A DNA stretch of 64,000 nt from Mesorhizobium sp. INR15 (GTDB lineage: Bacteria > Pseudomonadota > Alphaproteobacteria > Rhizobiales > Rhizobiaceae): the NCBI RefSeq assembly GCF_015500075.1, contig NZ_CP045496.1, forward strand, positions 6,210,001 through 6,274,000, written 5' to 3'. Numbering within the stretch: the stretch's first letter is position 1; each line of letters starts with the position of its first letter. The notes under the pieces were generated by a model. The model saw only the letters and a program-made list of their open reading frames with translations, was not told the DNA's origin and searched no databases. This document shows positions 53,624 to 61,832 of the stretch, in pieces. The position numbers and the translations under genes were made by a program.

Positions 53624-53768
53624 CTTCTCCCCTTGTGGGAGAAGGTGGCCTCGCGAAGCGAGGTCGGATGAGGGGTGTTCCAGGAAGCACTTACGTCTCG
53701 CTCCGTCCAGCACCCCTCATCCGTCTTGGCGCTGCGCGCCAATCCACCTTCTCCCACAAGGGGAGAAG
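53624..53768. repeat. Nested palindromic intergenic repeat between hisS and hisZ
   Basis: Perfect 25-bp arms at 53624-53648 and 53744-53768 begin CTTCTCCCCTTGTGGGAGAA; each arm is itself a near-palindrome. A second inner pair, CGGATGAGGGGTG (53665-53677) and CACCCCTCATCCG (53711-53723), nests inside. The layout is that of RIME-like mosaic repeats of rhizobia. It lies 15 bp after the hisZ start side and 21 bp past the hisS stop. Confidence 0.88.
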
Positions 53769-53789
53769 ACAAGCAGAGCACGGCGCTCA

Positions 53790-55289
53790 TCACTTCGCGC
53801 GTTCCTCGGCCTGCGCCGCCAGGATCTTCCTCACTTCGGCAACCAGCTCGCTCTCGGCCACCGTGACCTGGGCCGGGCGTGCGGCACGCCATTCGGCGTT
53901 GTCGGTGATTTCAGCCGACATGCGCGCGCCTTCGATCAGGTCCTTGATCTGCAATTCACCCTTGGCGCGCTCATCGCCGCCCTGAATGACGGCGACCGGG
54001 CAGCCACGGCGGTCAGCGTATTTCAGCTGCGCCTTCATGCCGGCGCCGCCGAGATACATTTCCGAGCGGATGCCGGCGGCGCGCAGCTCGGCCACCATTT
54101 TCTGGTAGCGTCCGAGGCTTTCCGTGTCCTTGTCCATGACCAGCACGACGACCGGCGCGACCACGTCTGAAGCGCCAAGCTTGCCGAGGTTCTTCAGCGC
54201 GGTCATCAACCTGCTGACTCCGATGGAGAAACCGGTCGCCGGCACCGGCTCGCCACGGAAGCGAGAGACCAGGCCATCATAGCGACCGCCGCCGCCAACC
54301 GAGCCGAAGCGCACGATCTGGCCGTCCTCATTGGGGATCTCGGCCAGAAGCTCGGCCTCGAAGACCGGGCCGGTGTAATATTCGAGGCCGCGTACGACCG
54401 AGCGGTCCATGGCGATACGGTCTTCGCCGTATCCAGCCGCCCTGACCAGCGCCTCGATCGTCGAAAGCTCGCCAACGCCTTCCTGGTAGACGGCGTTCGC
54501 GTTCACATCCTGGTCAGCCTGGCTGTTTTGATCGGACTTTGAAGTCGCGAGAAGGACTGCCTCAGCCTGCGCATTGTTCAGCCCTGCGCCCTTGGCGAAG
54601 TCGCCTTCGCCTTCCTTGCCACCGTCCCAACGCCCCGGCCCAAGCAGGAGCCGCACGCCTTCCCGCCCGAGCTTGTCCAGCTTGTCGATGGCGCGCAGCA
54701 CGGTCAACCGGCGACCGGCATTGTCGTCACCACCGAGGCCGATTGCCTCGAGCACACCGTCCAGCACCTTGCGGTTGTTGACGCGGATGACGTAGTCGCC
54801 GCGCTTGATGCCCAGCGCTTCCATCACGTCGGCCATCATCATCGCCATCTCGGCATCCGCCGCGACACCCGGCGTGCCGATCGTGTCGGCGTCGAACTGC
54901 ATGAACTGGCGGAAGCGACCGGGACCTGGCTTTTCGTTACGAAACACCCAGCCGGAGCGATAGCTGCGGTAGGGTTTCGGCAAGCGCTCATAATTTTCGG
55001 CGACAAAACGCGCCGTCGGCGCGGTCAGGTCATAGCGCAGCGACAGCCACTGTTCGTCATCGTCCTGGAACGAGAACACGCCTTCGTTCGGCCGGTCCTG
55101 GTCGGGCAGGAACTTGCCAAGCGCGTCGGTATACTCGATGAGCGGCTGATCGGCCGGTTCGAAGCCGTAAAGCTCATAGACGGAGCGGATCGTCACCATC
55201 ATCTTCTCGACGGCGCGGATGTCGTCGGCGCTGCGGTCGGCAAACCCGCGCGGCAATCGCGCTTTCGTCTTTTCCGATTTGTCGGCCAT
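53790..55289 (-). CDS. hisS: Histidyl-tRNA synthetase
   Basis: The protein has 499 residues from the ATG giving MADKSEKTKARLPRG. Class II synthetase motifs are LRYDLTAPTARFVAEN near residue 93 (motif 2 start), RSGWVFRNEKPGPGRFRQF near 122, and GGGRYDGLVSRF near 330 (motif 3). The HisRS motif ARGLEYY-like VVRGLEYYTGPVFE is near 299, and a C-terminal anticodon-binding domain is present. It charges tRNA-His. It is followed by the palindromic repeat, then hisZ and hisG, an order common in Rhizobiales. Confidence 0.95.
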   Translation of the reverse strand: MADKSEKTKARLPRGFADRSADDIRAVEKMMVTIRSVYELYGFEPADQPLIEYTDALGKFLPDQDRPNEGVFSFQDDDEQWLSLRYDLTAPTARFVAENYERLPKPYRSYRSGWVFRNEKPGPGRFRQFMQFDADTIGTPGVAADAEMAMMMADVMEALGIKRGDYVIRVNNRKVLDGVLEAIGLGGDDNAGRRLTVLRAIDKLDKLGREGVRLLLGPGRWDGGKEGEGDFAKGAGLNNAQAEAVLLATSKSDQNSQADQDVNANAVYQEGVGELSTIEALVRAAGYGEDRIAMDRSVVRGLEYYTGPVFEAELLAEIPNEDGQIVRFGSVGGGGRYDGLVSRFRGEPVPATGFSIGVSRLMTALKNLGKLGASDVVAPVVVLVMDKDTESLGRYQKMVAELRAAGIRSEMYLGGAGMKAQLKYADRRGCPVAVIQGGDERAKGELQIKDLIEGARMSAEITDNAEWRAARPAQVTVAESELVAEVRKILAAQAEERAK

Positions 55290-55537
55290 GAGTTGGGTAC
55301 CCGGTGTTTCGTGGCTTCGTGGGGCGGTAAAATTACCGCTTCCCACAGCGCGCGTGTCCTAACCGATGCGGCTTTGTGCGGCAAGGGTCAGCACCCAGGC
55401 CTCCTCCTCGTGCGCGAGGGATGAACCACATCACCGGAAACAAAATGCGCCAAAAGGAAACAATTCCGCCACCGCTGCGGCATCGTGCCGACACAATCCA
55501 AGCCGATAAAGCGCGCGGAAACAAAGGGTTCTGGGCC

Positions 55538-55792
55538 ATGATCACGGCAGCAAAGTCAGACATTATCGACCGCAATGCCGGCGAAGCCCATGGCCGGCTG
55601 CGGCCCGCCGATATGCACGCCCACAAGATGGCGAGCCAGGCGGCAGGTCCATTCGACGTTACAGCTGATGAAACCAATGGCCCGACAATGCGCGATGCAC
55701 TGATGACCGGCCTGCTGGTGATCTATCCCGCCCTGGCCACCGTAGCAGCGATCGTCGCCGGTCTTTTCCTGGCCGGCGCAAGCGGTACCTGA
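55538..55792 (+). CDS. Small hypothetical membrane protein
   Basis: This 84-residue protein has a single C-terminal membrane helix (LMTGLLVIYPALATVAAIVAGLFLAG) after a polar N-terminus. The ATG giving MITAAKSD was chosen for its AAAGGG site; in-frame ATGs at 55376 and 55421 would add up to 54 residues of non-descript sequence. No family is recognised. It converges on the tag gene with an 11-bp gap. Confidence 0.5.
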   Translation: MITAAKSDIIDRNAGEAHGRLRPADMHAHKMASQAAGPFDVTADETNGPTMRDALMTGLLVIYPALATVAAIVAGLFLAGASGT

Positions 55793-55803
55793 GACCCAGT
55801 CGC

Positions 55804-56442
55804 TCACTTCGGCCGCTTGAACACCTTCCGCTCCGCTTCGACCTGCTTGCGGCAGACGCAGCCCTCGATATGGTCGTTGACCAGCCCCATGGCCTGCATG
55901 AAAGCATAGACTGTCGTCGGGCCGACAAAGCTCCAGCCGCGCTTTTTCAGCTCCTTTGAAATGCGAACCGAAACCGCCGTCGTCGGATTGGCGCGCAGGT
56001 GCGCCAGGTCAACGACCTCGGGCCGCTCGTCCTTGCCGGGTTCGAATTTCCAGAACCAGGCGGCCAAAGAGCCGAATTCGTCGGTCATTTCGCGGGCGCG
56101 CTTGGCATTGCTGATGGTCGAGACAATCTTGCCACGATGGCGGATGATGCCGGCATTGCCAAGCAGGCGCTCGACATCCGTGTCGGTAAAGGCTGCAACC
56201 TTGTCGATGTCAAAGCCGGCAAAGGCCTCGCGAAAATTCTCCCGCTTGCGCAGGATGGTCAGCCAGGACAGGCCCGACTGGAACCCTTCCAGGCAGATTT
56301 TCTCGAACAACCTGCGGTCGTCGGCAACGGGCCTGCCCCACTCATTGTCATGATAGTGCAGATAATCGGGCAGATTGCCGTGCCAGAAGCAGCGCACGAC
56401 ACCGTCTGGGCCGGCAATCAGGCCGGTATTCTCAGTTTCCAT
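55804..56442 (-). CDS. tag: DNA-3-methyladenine glycosylase I
   Basis: The protein has 212 residues; the core begins RCFWHGNLPDYLHYHDNEWG near residue 17, with the zinc-binding cysteine and histidine. QSGLSWLTILRKRENFR near 55 is the helix-hairpin region, and the second zinc pair is in NDHIEGCVCR near 193. The enzyme removes 3-methyladenine from alkylated DNA. The extra about 15 N-terminal residues are common in rhizobial members. Confidence 0.95.
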   Translation of the reverse strand: METENTGLIAGPDGVVRCFWHGNLPDYLHYHDNEWGRPVADDRRLFEKICLEGFQSGLSWLTILRKRENFREAFAGFDIDKVAAFTDTDVERLLGNAGIIRHRGKIVSTISNAKRAREMTDEFGSLAAWFWKFEPGKDERPEVVDLAHLRANPTTAVSVRISKELKKRGWSFVGPTTVYAFMQAMGLVNDHIEGCVCRKQVEAERKVFKRPK

Positions 56443-56653
56443 GGCGAAAATCCATTCGTTAACGCGCCTTGGCGCGACATTTACCGCGGCTTTACCAGAT
56501 TCCTGAACCCGGCGGTAACCACACCAAAAGGTTTACTGACATCTCGGCATTTTACGCATTCCGATTCATGTTTCGGTTGCCGCTCCACGCCAATGATCGC
56601 GAAAACCGGGAAGGCTTTCCACCCGGTATGTTCGACGATCAAGGTGCGTTCCG

Positions 56654-57388
56654 ATGAAGACAGTCTTGCTTACCCTGTTCGGTGCAGCCGCCATGCTTGC
56701 TGCTGCCGCCACGCCTTCCATTGCCGGTGACCGCTATGCCGACAGGCCGCCAGTAATGGTGAGCCCCGACCTTTCCGCGCCCTGGGTTCTGCAGCTTGGC
56801 CGTGCGCCCGGCATCGTGCGCCAGAACCGCCAGGTGGTGCAGCAGCCGCGCCTGCGCGCCGCGCAGCCCGACCGTGTGCAGACGGCCGCCGTGCAGGCGC
56901 CAGCCAAGCGCATGGTCATGCGCCCGCAGATCAACCCGCTCTACCTGCCGCAGGAAGTCGCCTACAACGGCGCGCAGAAGCCAGGCACCATTGTCATCGA
57001 CACCACGCAGAATTTCCTCTTCCTGGTCGAGAAGAACGGCAAGGCGCGGCGCTACGGCGTCGGCACCGGCAAGCCGGGCTTCGAATGGTCGGGCACGCAC
57101 AAGATCACCAATAAGCGCGAGTGGCCGGATTGGCGCCCGCCGGCGGAGATGATCAAGCGTGAAGCAGCCAAAGGCCGTTACCTGCCGACCTATCTGGCCG
57201 GCGGCATGGAGAACCCGCTTGGCGCCCGCGCGCTTTATCTCGGCACGACCGAATATCGCATCCATGGCACGAACCAGCCATGGACGATCGGCGGCGCGGT
57301 CTCATCCGGCTGCATCCGCATGCGCAACGAAGACGTGGTGGACCTCTACGAACGGGTCAATGTTGGAACCACGGTCGAGGTGATATAA
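56654..57388 (+). CDS. L,D-transpeptidase (YkuD family), exported
   Basis: The protein has 244 residues with a Sec signal peptide (MKTVLLTLFGAAAMLAAAAT, cleavage near SIAG-D). A proline- and glutamine-rich linker precedes the YkuD domain from about residue 113 (GTIVIDTTQNFLFLVE). The catalytic motif is HGTNQPWTIGGAVSSGCIRM around 202-221 with the nucleophilic cysteine. Such enzymes make 3-3 peptidoglycan crosslinks or attach outer-membrane proteins, and act in the periplasm. A terminator follows about 100 bp downstream. Confidence 0.93.
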   Translation: MKTVLLTLFGAAAMLAAAATPSIAGDRYADRPPVMVSPDLSAPWVLQLGRAPGIVRQNRQVVQQPRLRAAQPDRVQTAAVQAPAKRMVMRPQINPLYLPQEVAYNGAQKPGTIVIDTTQNFLFLVEKNGKARRYGVGTGKPGFEWSGTHKITNKREWPDWRPPAEMIKREAAKGRYLPTYLAGGMENPLGARALYLGTTEYRIHGTNQPWTIGGAVSSGCIRMRNEDVVDLYERVNVGTTVEVI

Positions 57389-57488
57389 TAACCTCCACGA
57401 ATCACTTGGCCGGCAAAGCATTGCACTTTTCGCCGCCAGTCTGAGACAACGGGGGACGGGCCGTATGGGGATGCGGTCAGTCAGGAAG

Positions 57489-57517
57489 GGCAGCACGGGA
57501 AACCGCGCTGCCTTTTT
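57489..57517 (+). terminator. Rho-independent terminator after the L,D-transpeptidase gene
   Basis: The stem GGCAGCACGG (57489-57498) and CCGCGCTGCC (57503-57512) has one A-C mismatch, a GAAA tetraloop and a run of five T. Confidence 0.9.
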
Positions 57518-57662
57518 CCGTTTTCCGGCCAATTCAGACTGATACCAGAGCAGGCGCGCCACCTCGCACGTCGCGGCAAGGGCATGGCGGTTCGCTTTCG
57601 TACTGCCTTTCGCCATTTTCTTTTGCTATGTCGGCGGCACGTTTCAGCCAGAGAGTTCATTC

Positions 57663-58583
57663 ATGCCCCTGTCCGATGACAGCCGCTACCTCAGAGGTGG
57701 CCCGGTTGCCCAGCGCATTATCGCTGCCGTGCGCGAGGACGCAGCGATCGCGACACGAGAAGGGTTTCCGCCCAAACTGGTGTCGATCACCGTTGGCGAC
57801 ACGGCAGCGGTTGGTGTCTACGTGCGCAACCAGAAGGCCAAGGCGGAACTCGCCGGCATCGATTTCGAGGAGCGGCGGTTTCCCGCCACCATCACGTCAG
57901 GTGAGCTGGAAGCGGCGATCCATGGCCTGAACGCCGATCCGCGCGTCACCGGCATCATCATCCAGCGGCCGGTGCCGGCGCATATCCCGGTCAAGATGCT
58001 GCAGGCGGCTGTACATCCGCTCAAGGATGTCGAAGGCATGCACCCGGCCTCGATCGGCAACATCGTCTACAACCAGCTCGACCTCGCACCCTGTACGGCG
58101 GCGGCCTCGGTCGAGCTTTTGAAGGAAACCGGCCTCGATCTGAAGGGGCTGGAAGTCGTCGTCGTTGGCCATTCCGAAATCGTCGGCAAGCCGATCGCCT
58201 TCCTGCTGATGAGCGAAGGCGCGACCGTAACGGTCTGCCATCACATGACGCGATCCGTTGCCGCGCATGCGCGGCGCGCCGATGCGCTGTTCGTCGCGGT
58301 CGGCAAGCCGCGGCTGATCAAGGCCGACATGGTCAAGCCCGGTGCTGCTGTCATCGACATCGGCATCAATTCCGAGACGCTGCCGGACGGTTCCAGCCGA
58401 ATCGTCGGCGATGTCGATACCGAGAGCGTCAAGGATGTAGCGTCCTGGATCACGCCCGTGCCAGGCGGCGTCGGGCCGATCACCGTGGCGATCCTACTGC
58501 GCAACACCATGGTGGCACTCGGCCGTCAGCGCGCGCTTTATCAAGCGACGTATGGAACGGTGGACAGGCTGGCTGCCGAGTAA
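57663..58583 (+). CDS. FolD-like methylenetetrahydrofolate dehydrogenase/cyclohydrolase paralogue
   Basis: The 306-residue protein has the FolD fold throughout: GIIIQRPVPAHIPVKM near residue 98, PCTAAASVELL near 140, VVVVGHSEIVGKPIAFLL near 160 and ITPVPGGVGPITVAILLRNT near 268. Departures from consensus occur at active-site positions: after the conserved tyrosine (YVRNQKAK near 57) the catalytic lysine position holds glutamine with lysine one place later, KDVDG reads KDVEG, and GxSNIVG reads GHSEIVG. It may be a specialised one-carbon enzyme rather than the housekeeping FolD. A canonical folD is not in this window. Confidence 0.8.
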   Translation: MPLSDDSRYLRGGPVAQRIIAAVREDAAIATREGFPPKLVSITVGDTAAVGVYVRNQKAKAELAGIDFEERRFPATITSGELEAAIHGLNADPRVTGIIIQRPVPAHIPVKMLQAAVHPLKDVEGMHPASIGNIVYNQLDLAPCTAAASVELLKETGLDLKGLEVVVVGHSEIVGKPIAFLLMSEGATVTVCHHMTRSVAAHARRADALFVAVGKPRLIKADMVKPGAAVIDIGINSETLPDGSSRIVGDVDTESVKDVASWITPVPGGVGPITVAILLRNTMVALGRQRALYQATYGTVDRLAAE

Positions 58584-58598
58584 TTCTGAACTGCGCCG

Positions 58599-59924
58599 CT
58601 ACTCCGCCGCGACCAGCCTCTCGTCCACGCCTTCCGGCTTCGGTCCACCATAAGCCCAGTCGAGCAGCTTGATCGTATGCACCACCGGCATTTTCGCCGC
58701 CGAAGCGATCTGGGTGATGCAGCCGATGTTGCCGGTGGCGACGATCGAAGCGCCGGTTGCCTCGATGTTCCTGACCTTGCGATCCCGCAGTTGCGCCGAG
58801 ATTTCGGACTGCAGGATGTTGTAGGTGCCGGCCGAGCCGCAGCACAGGTGTCCCTCGCGCGGCTCGCGCACGACGAAGCCGGCCTTGGCGAGCAGTTCCT
58901 TCGGCTGACGCGTGATCTTTTGCCCGTGCTGCATCGAACAGGCCGAGTGGTAGGCAACGATGGTGCCGGGCTTGCGCACGGGCTCCGGCAGGTCGAGCAC
59001 GGCCAGGTACTCGGTGATGTCCTTGGCCAGCGCCGACACCCTTGCCGCCTTGTCGGCATAGGCCGGATCGAGGCGGAGCATGAAACCGTAGTCCTTTATG
59101 GTGGTGCCGCATCCAGACGCGGTGATGACGATGGCATCGAGCCCCCCTTGTGCGATTGCCCGCGTCCAGGCGTCGACATTTTGTCTCGCCGAGGCAAGCG
59201 CTGCCTGTTCGTGGCCCATGTGATGCACCAGTGCGCCGCAACAGGCTTCGCCTGACGGCACGACCACCTCGACACCAAGCCGGGTCAGCAGCGAGATCGT
59301 CGTGTCGTTGATGCCGGGGTCGAGCACGGCTTGCGCACAGCCGGTAAGGATGGCGACGCGGCCGCGCTTCGTTGCGCCCTGCCCCACATGCACACCCGGT
59401 GAAGCCATCGGCGATGCCGGGGGAACCGATGCCGGCGCGAGCCGGAGCATGGCAGCCATCGGTCTAAGCGCCGGGATATTTCCGAACAGTCCAACGAAAG
59501 GCTTGCCGAGTTTTGCCAGTTTGAGCGCGGCACGAAAGCGTGCGGGATAGGGCAGCACGAAAGCCAGCAGCGCGCGCGTCAGGCGGTCGAGCAGCGGGCG
59601 CTTGTAAGTATCCTGGATATGGGCTCGCGCGTGATCGACCAGGTGCATGTAATTGACGCCCGACGGGCAGGTGGTCATGCAGGCGAGGCAGGACAGGCAG
59701 CGGTCGATATGAGTGACGATCTCCTTGTCGGCGGGCCGGCTGTTCTCAAGCATGTCCTTGATCAGGTAGATGCGGCCGCGCGGTGAATCCAGTTCGTTGC
59801 CAAGCGTCACATAGGTCGGGCAGGTCGCGGTGCAGAAGCCGCAATGCACGCATTTGCGCAGGATCTTTTCCGATTCCGCGACATGCGGATCGGCGAGTTG
59901 AGCAAGCGAGAAACTGGTCTGCAC
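58599..59924 (-). CDS. glcF: Glycolate oxidase iron-sulfur subunit
   Basis: The protein has 441 residues from a GTG giving VQTSFSLAQLAD; the frame is open upstream through the DUF4870 gene in a non-coding register. Two 4Fe-4S clusters are shown by CVHCGFCTATCP near residue 25 and CLSCLACMTTCPSG near 75. Two CCG domains follow (GEACCGALVHHMGHE and GHLCCGSAGTYNIL). It passes electrons from GlcD to the respiratory chain. It converges on the folD-like gene with a 15-bp gap. Confidence 0.95.
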   Translation of the reverse strand: MQTSFSLAQLADPHVAESEKILRKCVHCGFCTATCPTYVTLGNELDSPRGRIYLIKDMLENSRPADKEIVTHIDRCLSCLACMTTCPSGVNYMHLVDHARAHIQDTYKRPLLDRLTRALLAFVLPYPARFRAALKLAKLGKPFVGLFGNIPALRPMAAMLRLAPASVPPASPMASPGVHVGQGATKRGRVAILTGCAQAVLDPGINDTTISLLTRLGVEVVVPSGEACCGALVHHMGHEQAALASARQNVDAWTRAIAQGGLDAIVITASGCGTTIKDYGFMLRLDPAYADKAARVSALAKDITEYLAVLDLPEPVRKPGTIVAYHSACSMQHGQKITRQPKELLAKAGFVVREPREGHLCCGSAGTYNILQSEISAQLRDRKVRNIEATGASIVATGNIGCITQIASAAKMPVVHTIKLLDWAYGGPKPEGVDERLVAAE

Positions 59925-59959
59925 GTGAAACGTCCTTACTGCCTGAGCGAGGTCATGCC

Positions 59960-60352
59960 CTAAAGTCCAAGGAACCAGCTTTCCGGATTCTTGACCGGCT
60001 CGCCACGCTGCAAGGCCTGCAGGCCGAGGATGCAGCGGGCGATGAACCAGACAGCGACGGCGAACATCAGCACGAAACCGATGATCACGAACACCAAGAC
60101 AAACGCGATCAATGCGTAGAGCAGACCGATCCAGAAGGTGCGGATGAGGAACGTGTAGTGGCTCTCGACGAAACCGCCGGCCTTGCCGCGGTTGATGTAG
60201 GCGAGCACAAGGCCGACAATGCCGCTGACGCCGATGACAAAGCCGGCCAGATAAAGGACGTAAATGACCAGCGCATTGGTCGGCCCCGGCTCCAGCCAAC
60301 GGTCGGTGGGGCGTGGCCCTGTCGCGGCCGGGCCTGGATCGATGTTGCTCAT
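59960..60352 (-). CDS. DUF4870-type membrane protein inside the glc operon
   Basis: The protein has 130 residues. The N-terminus is soluble and proline-rich (about 25 residues), followed by three membrane helices (NALVIYVLYLAGFVIGVSGI, a second in LLYALIAFVLVFVIIGFVLM, and one between). Helix pattern and spacing resemble DUF4870 proteins of unknown function. It overlaps glcE by 4 bp (ATGA) and precedes glcF by 35 bp, so it is translated with the glycolate oxidase genes. Confidence 0.75.
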   Translation of the reverse strand: MSNIDPGPAATGPRPTDRWLEPGPTNALVIYVLYLAGFVIGVSGIVGLVLAYINRGKAGGFVESHYTFLIRTFWIGLLYALIAFVLVFVIIGFVLMFAVAVWFIARCILGLQALQRGEPVKNPESWFLGL

Positions 60353-61605
60353 GGCATTGCTCCCTCGGTTGCGGAATGGAGCCTAGCAGAGCTGTCACCC
60401 GGCACCATCCGGCCCGGATTGAGAATATCCTTCGGGTCGAATTCGTGCTTCAGCCGCGCGGCCAGCGCAGCCAGCGCCGGCGCCTGCGGCTCGAACACCG
60501 GCAAAGCGGCGCGATACGATGGCGTGGCGCGGACCAGTGTCGCATGGCCGCCGCCGTGCTTTCTCAGCAGCCCGCGCAATAGGGCGGCTTCGGGATCGCC
60601 CTCCTCCATGCGCAGCCAGATCAGTCCGCCCTGCCAGTCATAGAAGGCGCTGACGGCGGCCTGCATGCGCAATGTCAGCACCATCTGGTGGCTCTCCGCC
60701 GGCGTCATCGAAACGCGCCACACGGGTTTCTCGCTGCCATCGGCGAAAGGCCGGCAATCCCTGATATCGCGCCAGATGGCGTTTGAGGTTTCGGCCTCAA
60801 TCTCTTCTAGCGGACCTGCATTCCTCAGCAATGCCTTCAGCGCGGCGATGCGGTAAGCGACCGAAGGGCCAAAACCCTCGACCCGCAACAAAGTCGCCGC
60901 ATCGCTGCCGAGACTGCCGCCGGCAACGCGCGCGGCGACACGTTCGGGCAGATGCGCCGCGCTCGACACTTCGGCGCTAGAACCAAGCGCCAGAGCCATG
61001 GCGGCAACAGCCGCATCATCGAGCAGGCCACGGATGGCGAGCGTGATTTCGGTCTCGGCGGCAGGCAGCACCTTGAAGGTGACATCGGTGAATACAGCCA
61101 GCGTGCCCCAGCTGTTGGCCATCAGTTTGGACAGGTCGTAGCCGGTGACGTTCTTGACCACGCGGCCGCCGGACTTGAAGGCCTCGCCACGGCCGGAAAC
61201 CGCATTGATGCCGAGGATATGGTCGCGGGCAGCACCGGCCTTCAGCCGGCGCGGGCCGGAAAGGTTCGCGGCCAGCACGCCGCCCAGCGTGCCTTTTCCA
61301 GGCTCGCCGCCAAGCAACGGGCCGTAATCCATCGGCTCGAAGTCGAACCGCTGGCCATTTTGCGCCAGCAGGCTTTCGATCTCGGCCAGCGGCGTGCCGG
61401 CCTTCGCCGACAGCACGAGCTCGGCCGGTTCGTAGAGCGTGACACCGGTCAGTTTCGACAGATCGAGCGTGTGCCCGGTCTGCAGCGGGCGACCGATGCC
61501 GCGCTTCGAACCATGGCCGACGATTTCGAGCGGTGCGTCCTCGGCCACGGCCCAAGCGACGGCGGAGAGGACTTCGTCCGATGTGGTTGGGGTGAAGGTG
61601 GTCAT
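60349..61605 (-). CDS. glcE: Glycolate oxidase FAD-binding subunit
   Basis: The protein has 418 residues from the ATG giving MTTFTPTTSDEVLSAV; an upstream in-frame ATG lies within the inverted repeat. It is an FAD-binding PCMH-fold protein with GHGSKRGIGRPLQ near residue 29, GTLGGVLAANLSGPRRLKAG near 105, and GGRVVKNVTGYDLSKLMANS near 145. The C-terminus contains HEFDPKDILNPGRM. GlcE works with GlcD and GlcF to oxidise glycolate to glyoxylate. Confidence 0.95.
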   Translation of the reverse strand: MTTFTPTTSDEVLSAVAWAVAEDAPLEIVGHGSKRGIGRPLQTGHTLDLSKLTGVTLYEPAELVLSAKAGTPLAEIESLLAQNGQRFDFEPMDYGPLLGGEPGKGTLGGVLAANLSGPRRLKAGAARDHILGINAVSGRGEAFKSGGRVVKNVTGYDLSKLMANSWGTLAVFTDVTFKVLPAAETEITLAIRGLLDDAAVAAMALALGSSAEVSSAAHLPERVAARVAGGSLGSDAATLLRVEGFGPSVAYRIAALKALLRNAGPLEEIEAETSNAIWRDIRDCRPFADGSEKPVWRVSMTPAESHQMVLTLRMQAAVSAFYDWQGGLIWLRMEEGDPEAALLRGLLRKHGGGHATLVRATPSYRAALPVFEPQAPALAALAARLKHEFDPKDILNPGRMVPGDSSARLHSATEGAMP

Positions 61606-61653
61606 TCGAACGATGCGCCATCTGCAAATGCGGAGAAGCCGTGATCCTGCCCA

Positions 61654-61809
61654 CCCCCCTCTGTCCTGCCGGACATCTCCCCCGCAAGGGGGGAGATTGG
61701 CTGGTCGCAATGTTGGCGCTTGTCTTGCTGTATGCGAGATTGGCGAAAGCCGTGATGAGAGCTCAATCTCCCCCCTTGCGGGGGAGATGTCCGGCAGGAC
61801 AGAGGGGGG
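61654..61809. repeat. Perfect 46-bp inverted repeat between glcD and glcE
   Basis: The arms at 61654-61699 and 61764-61809 are exact reverse complements over 46 bp and start CCCCCCTCTGTCCTGCCGGA. Each contains an internal CTCCCCCGCAAGGGGGGAG palindrome. The 64-bp centre has no clear feature. The element resembles mosaic palindromes of rhizobial genomes and interrupts the glc operon without a T-rich terminator tail. Confidence 0.92.
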
Positions 61810-61832
61810 TGTTCAAGCGCCGACATGTCCAC

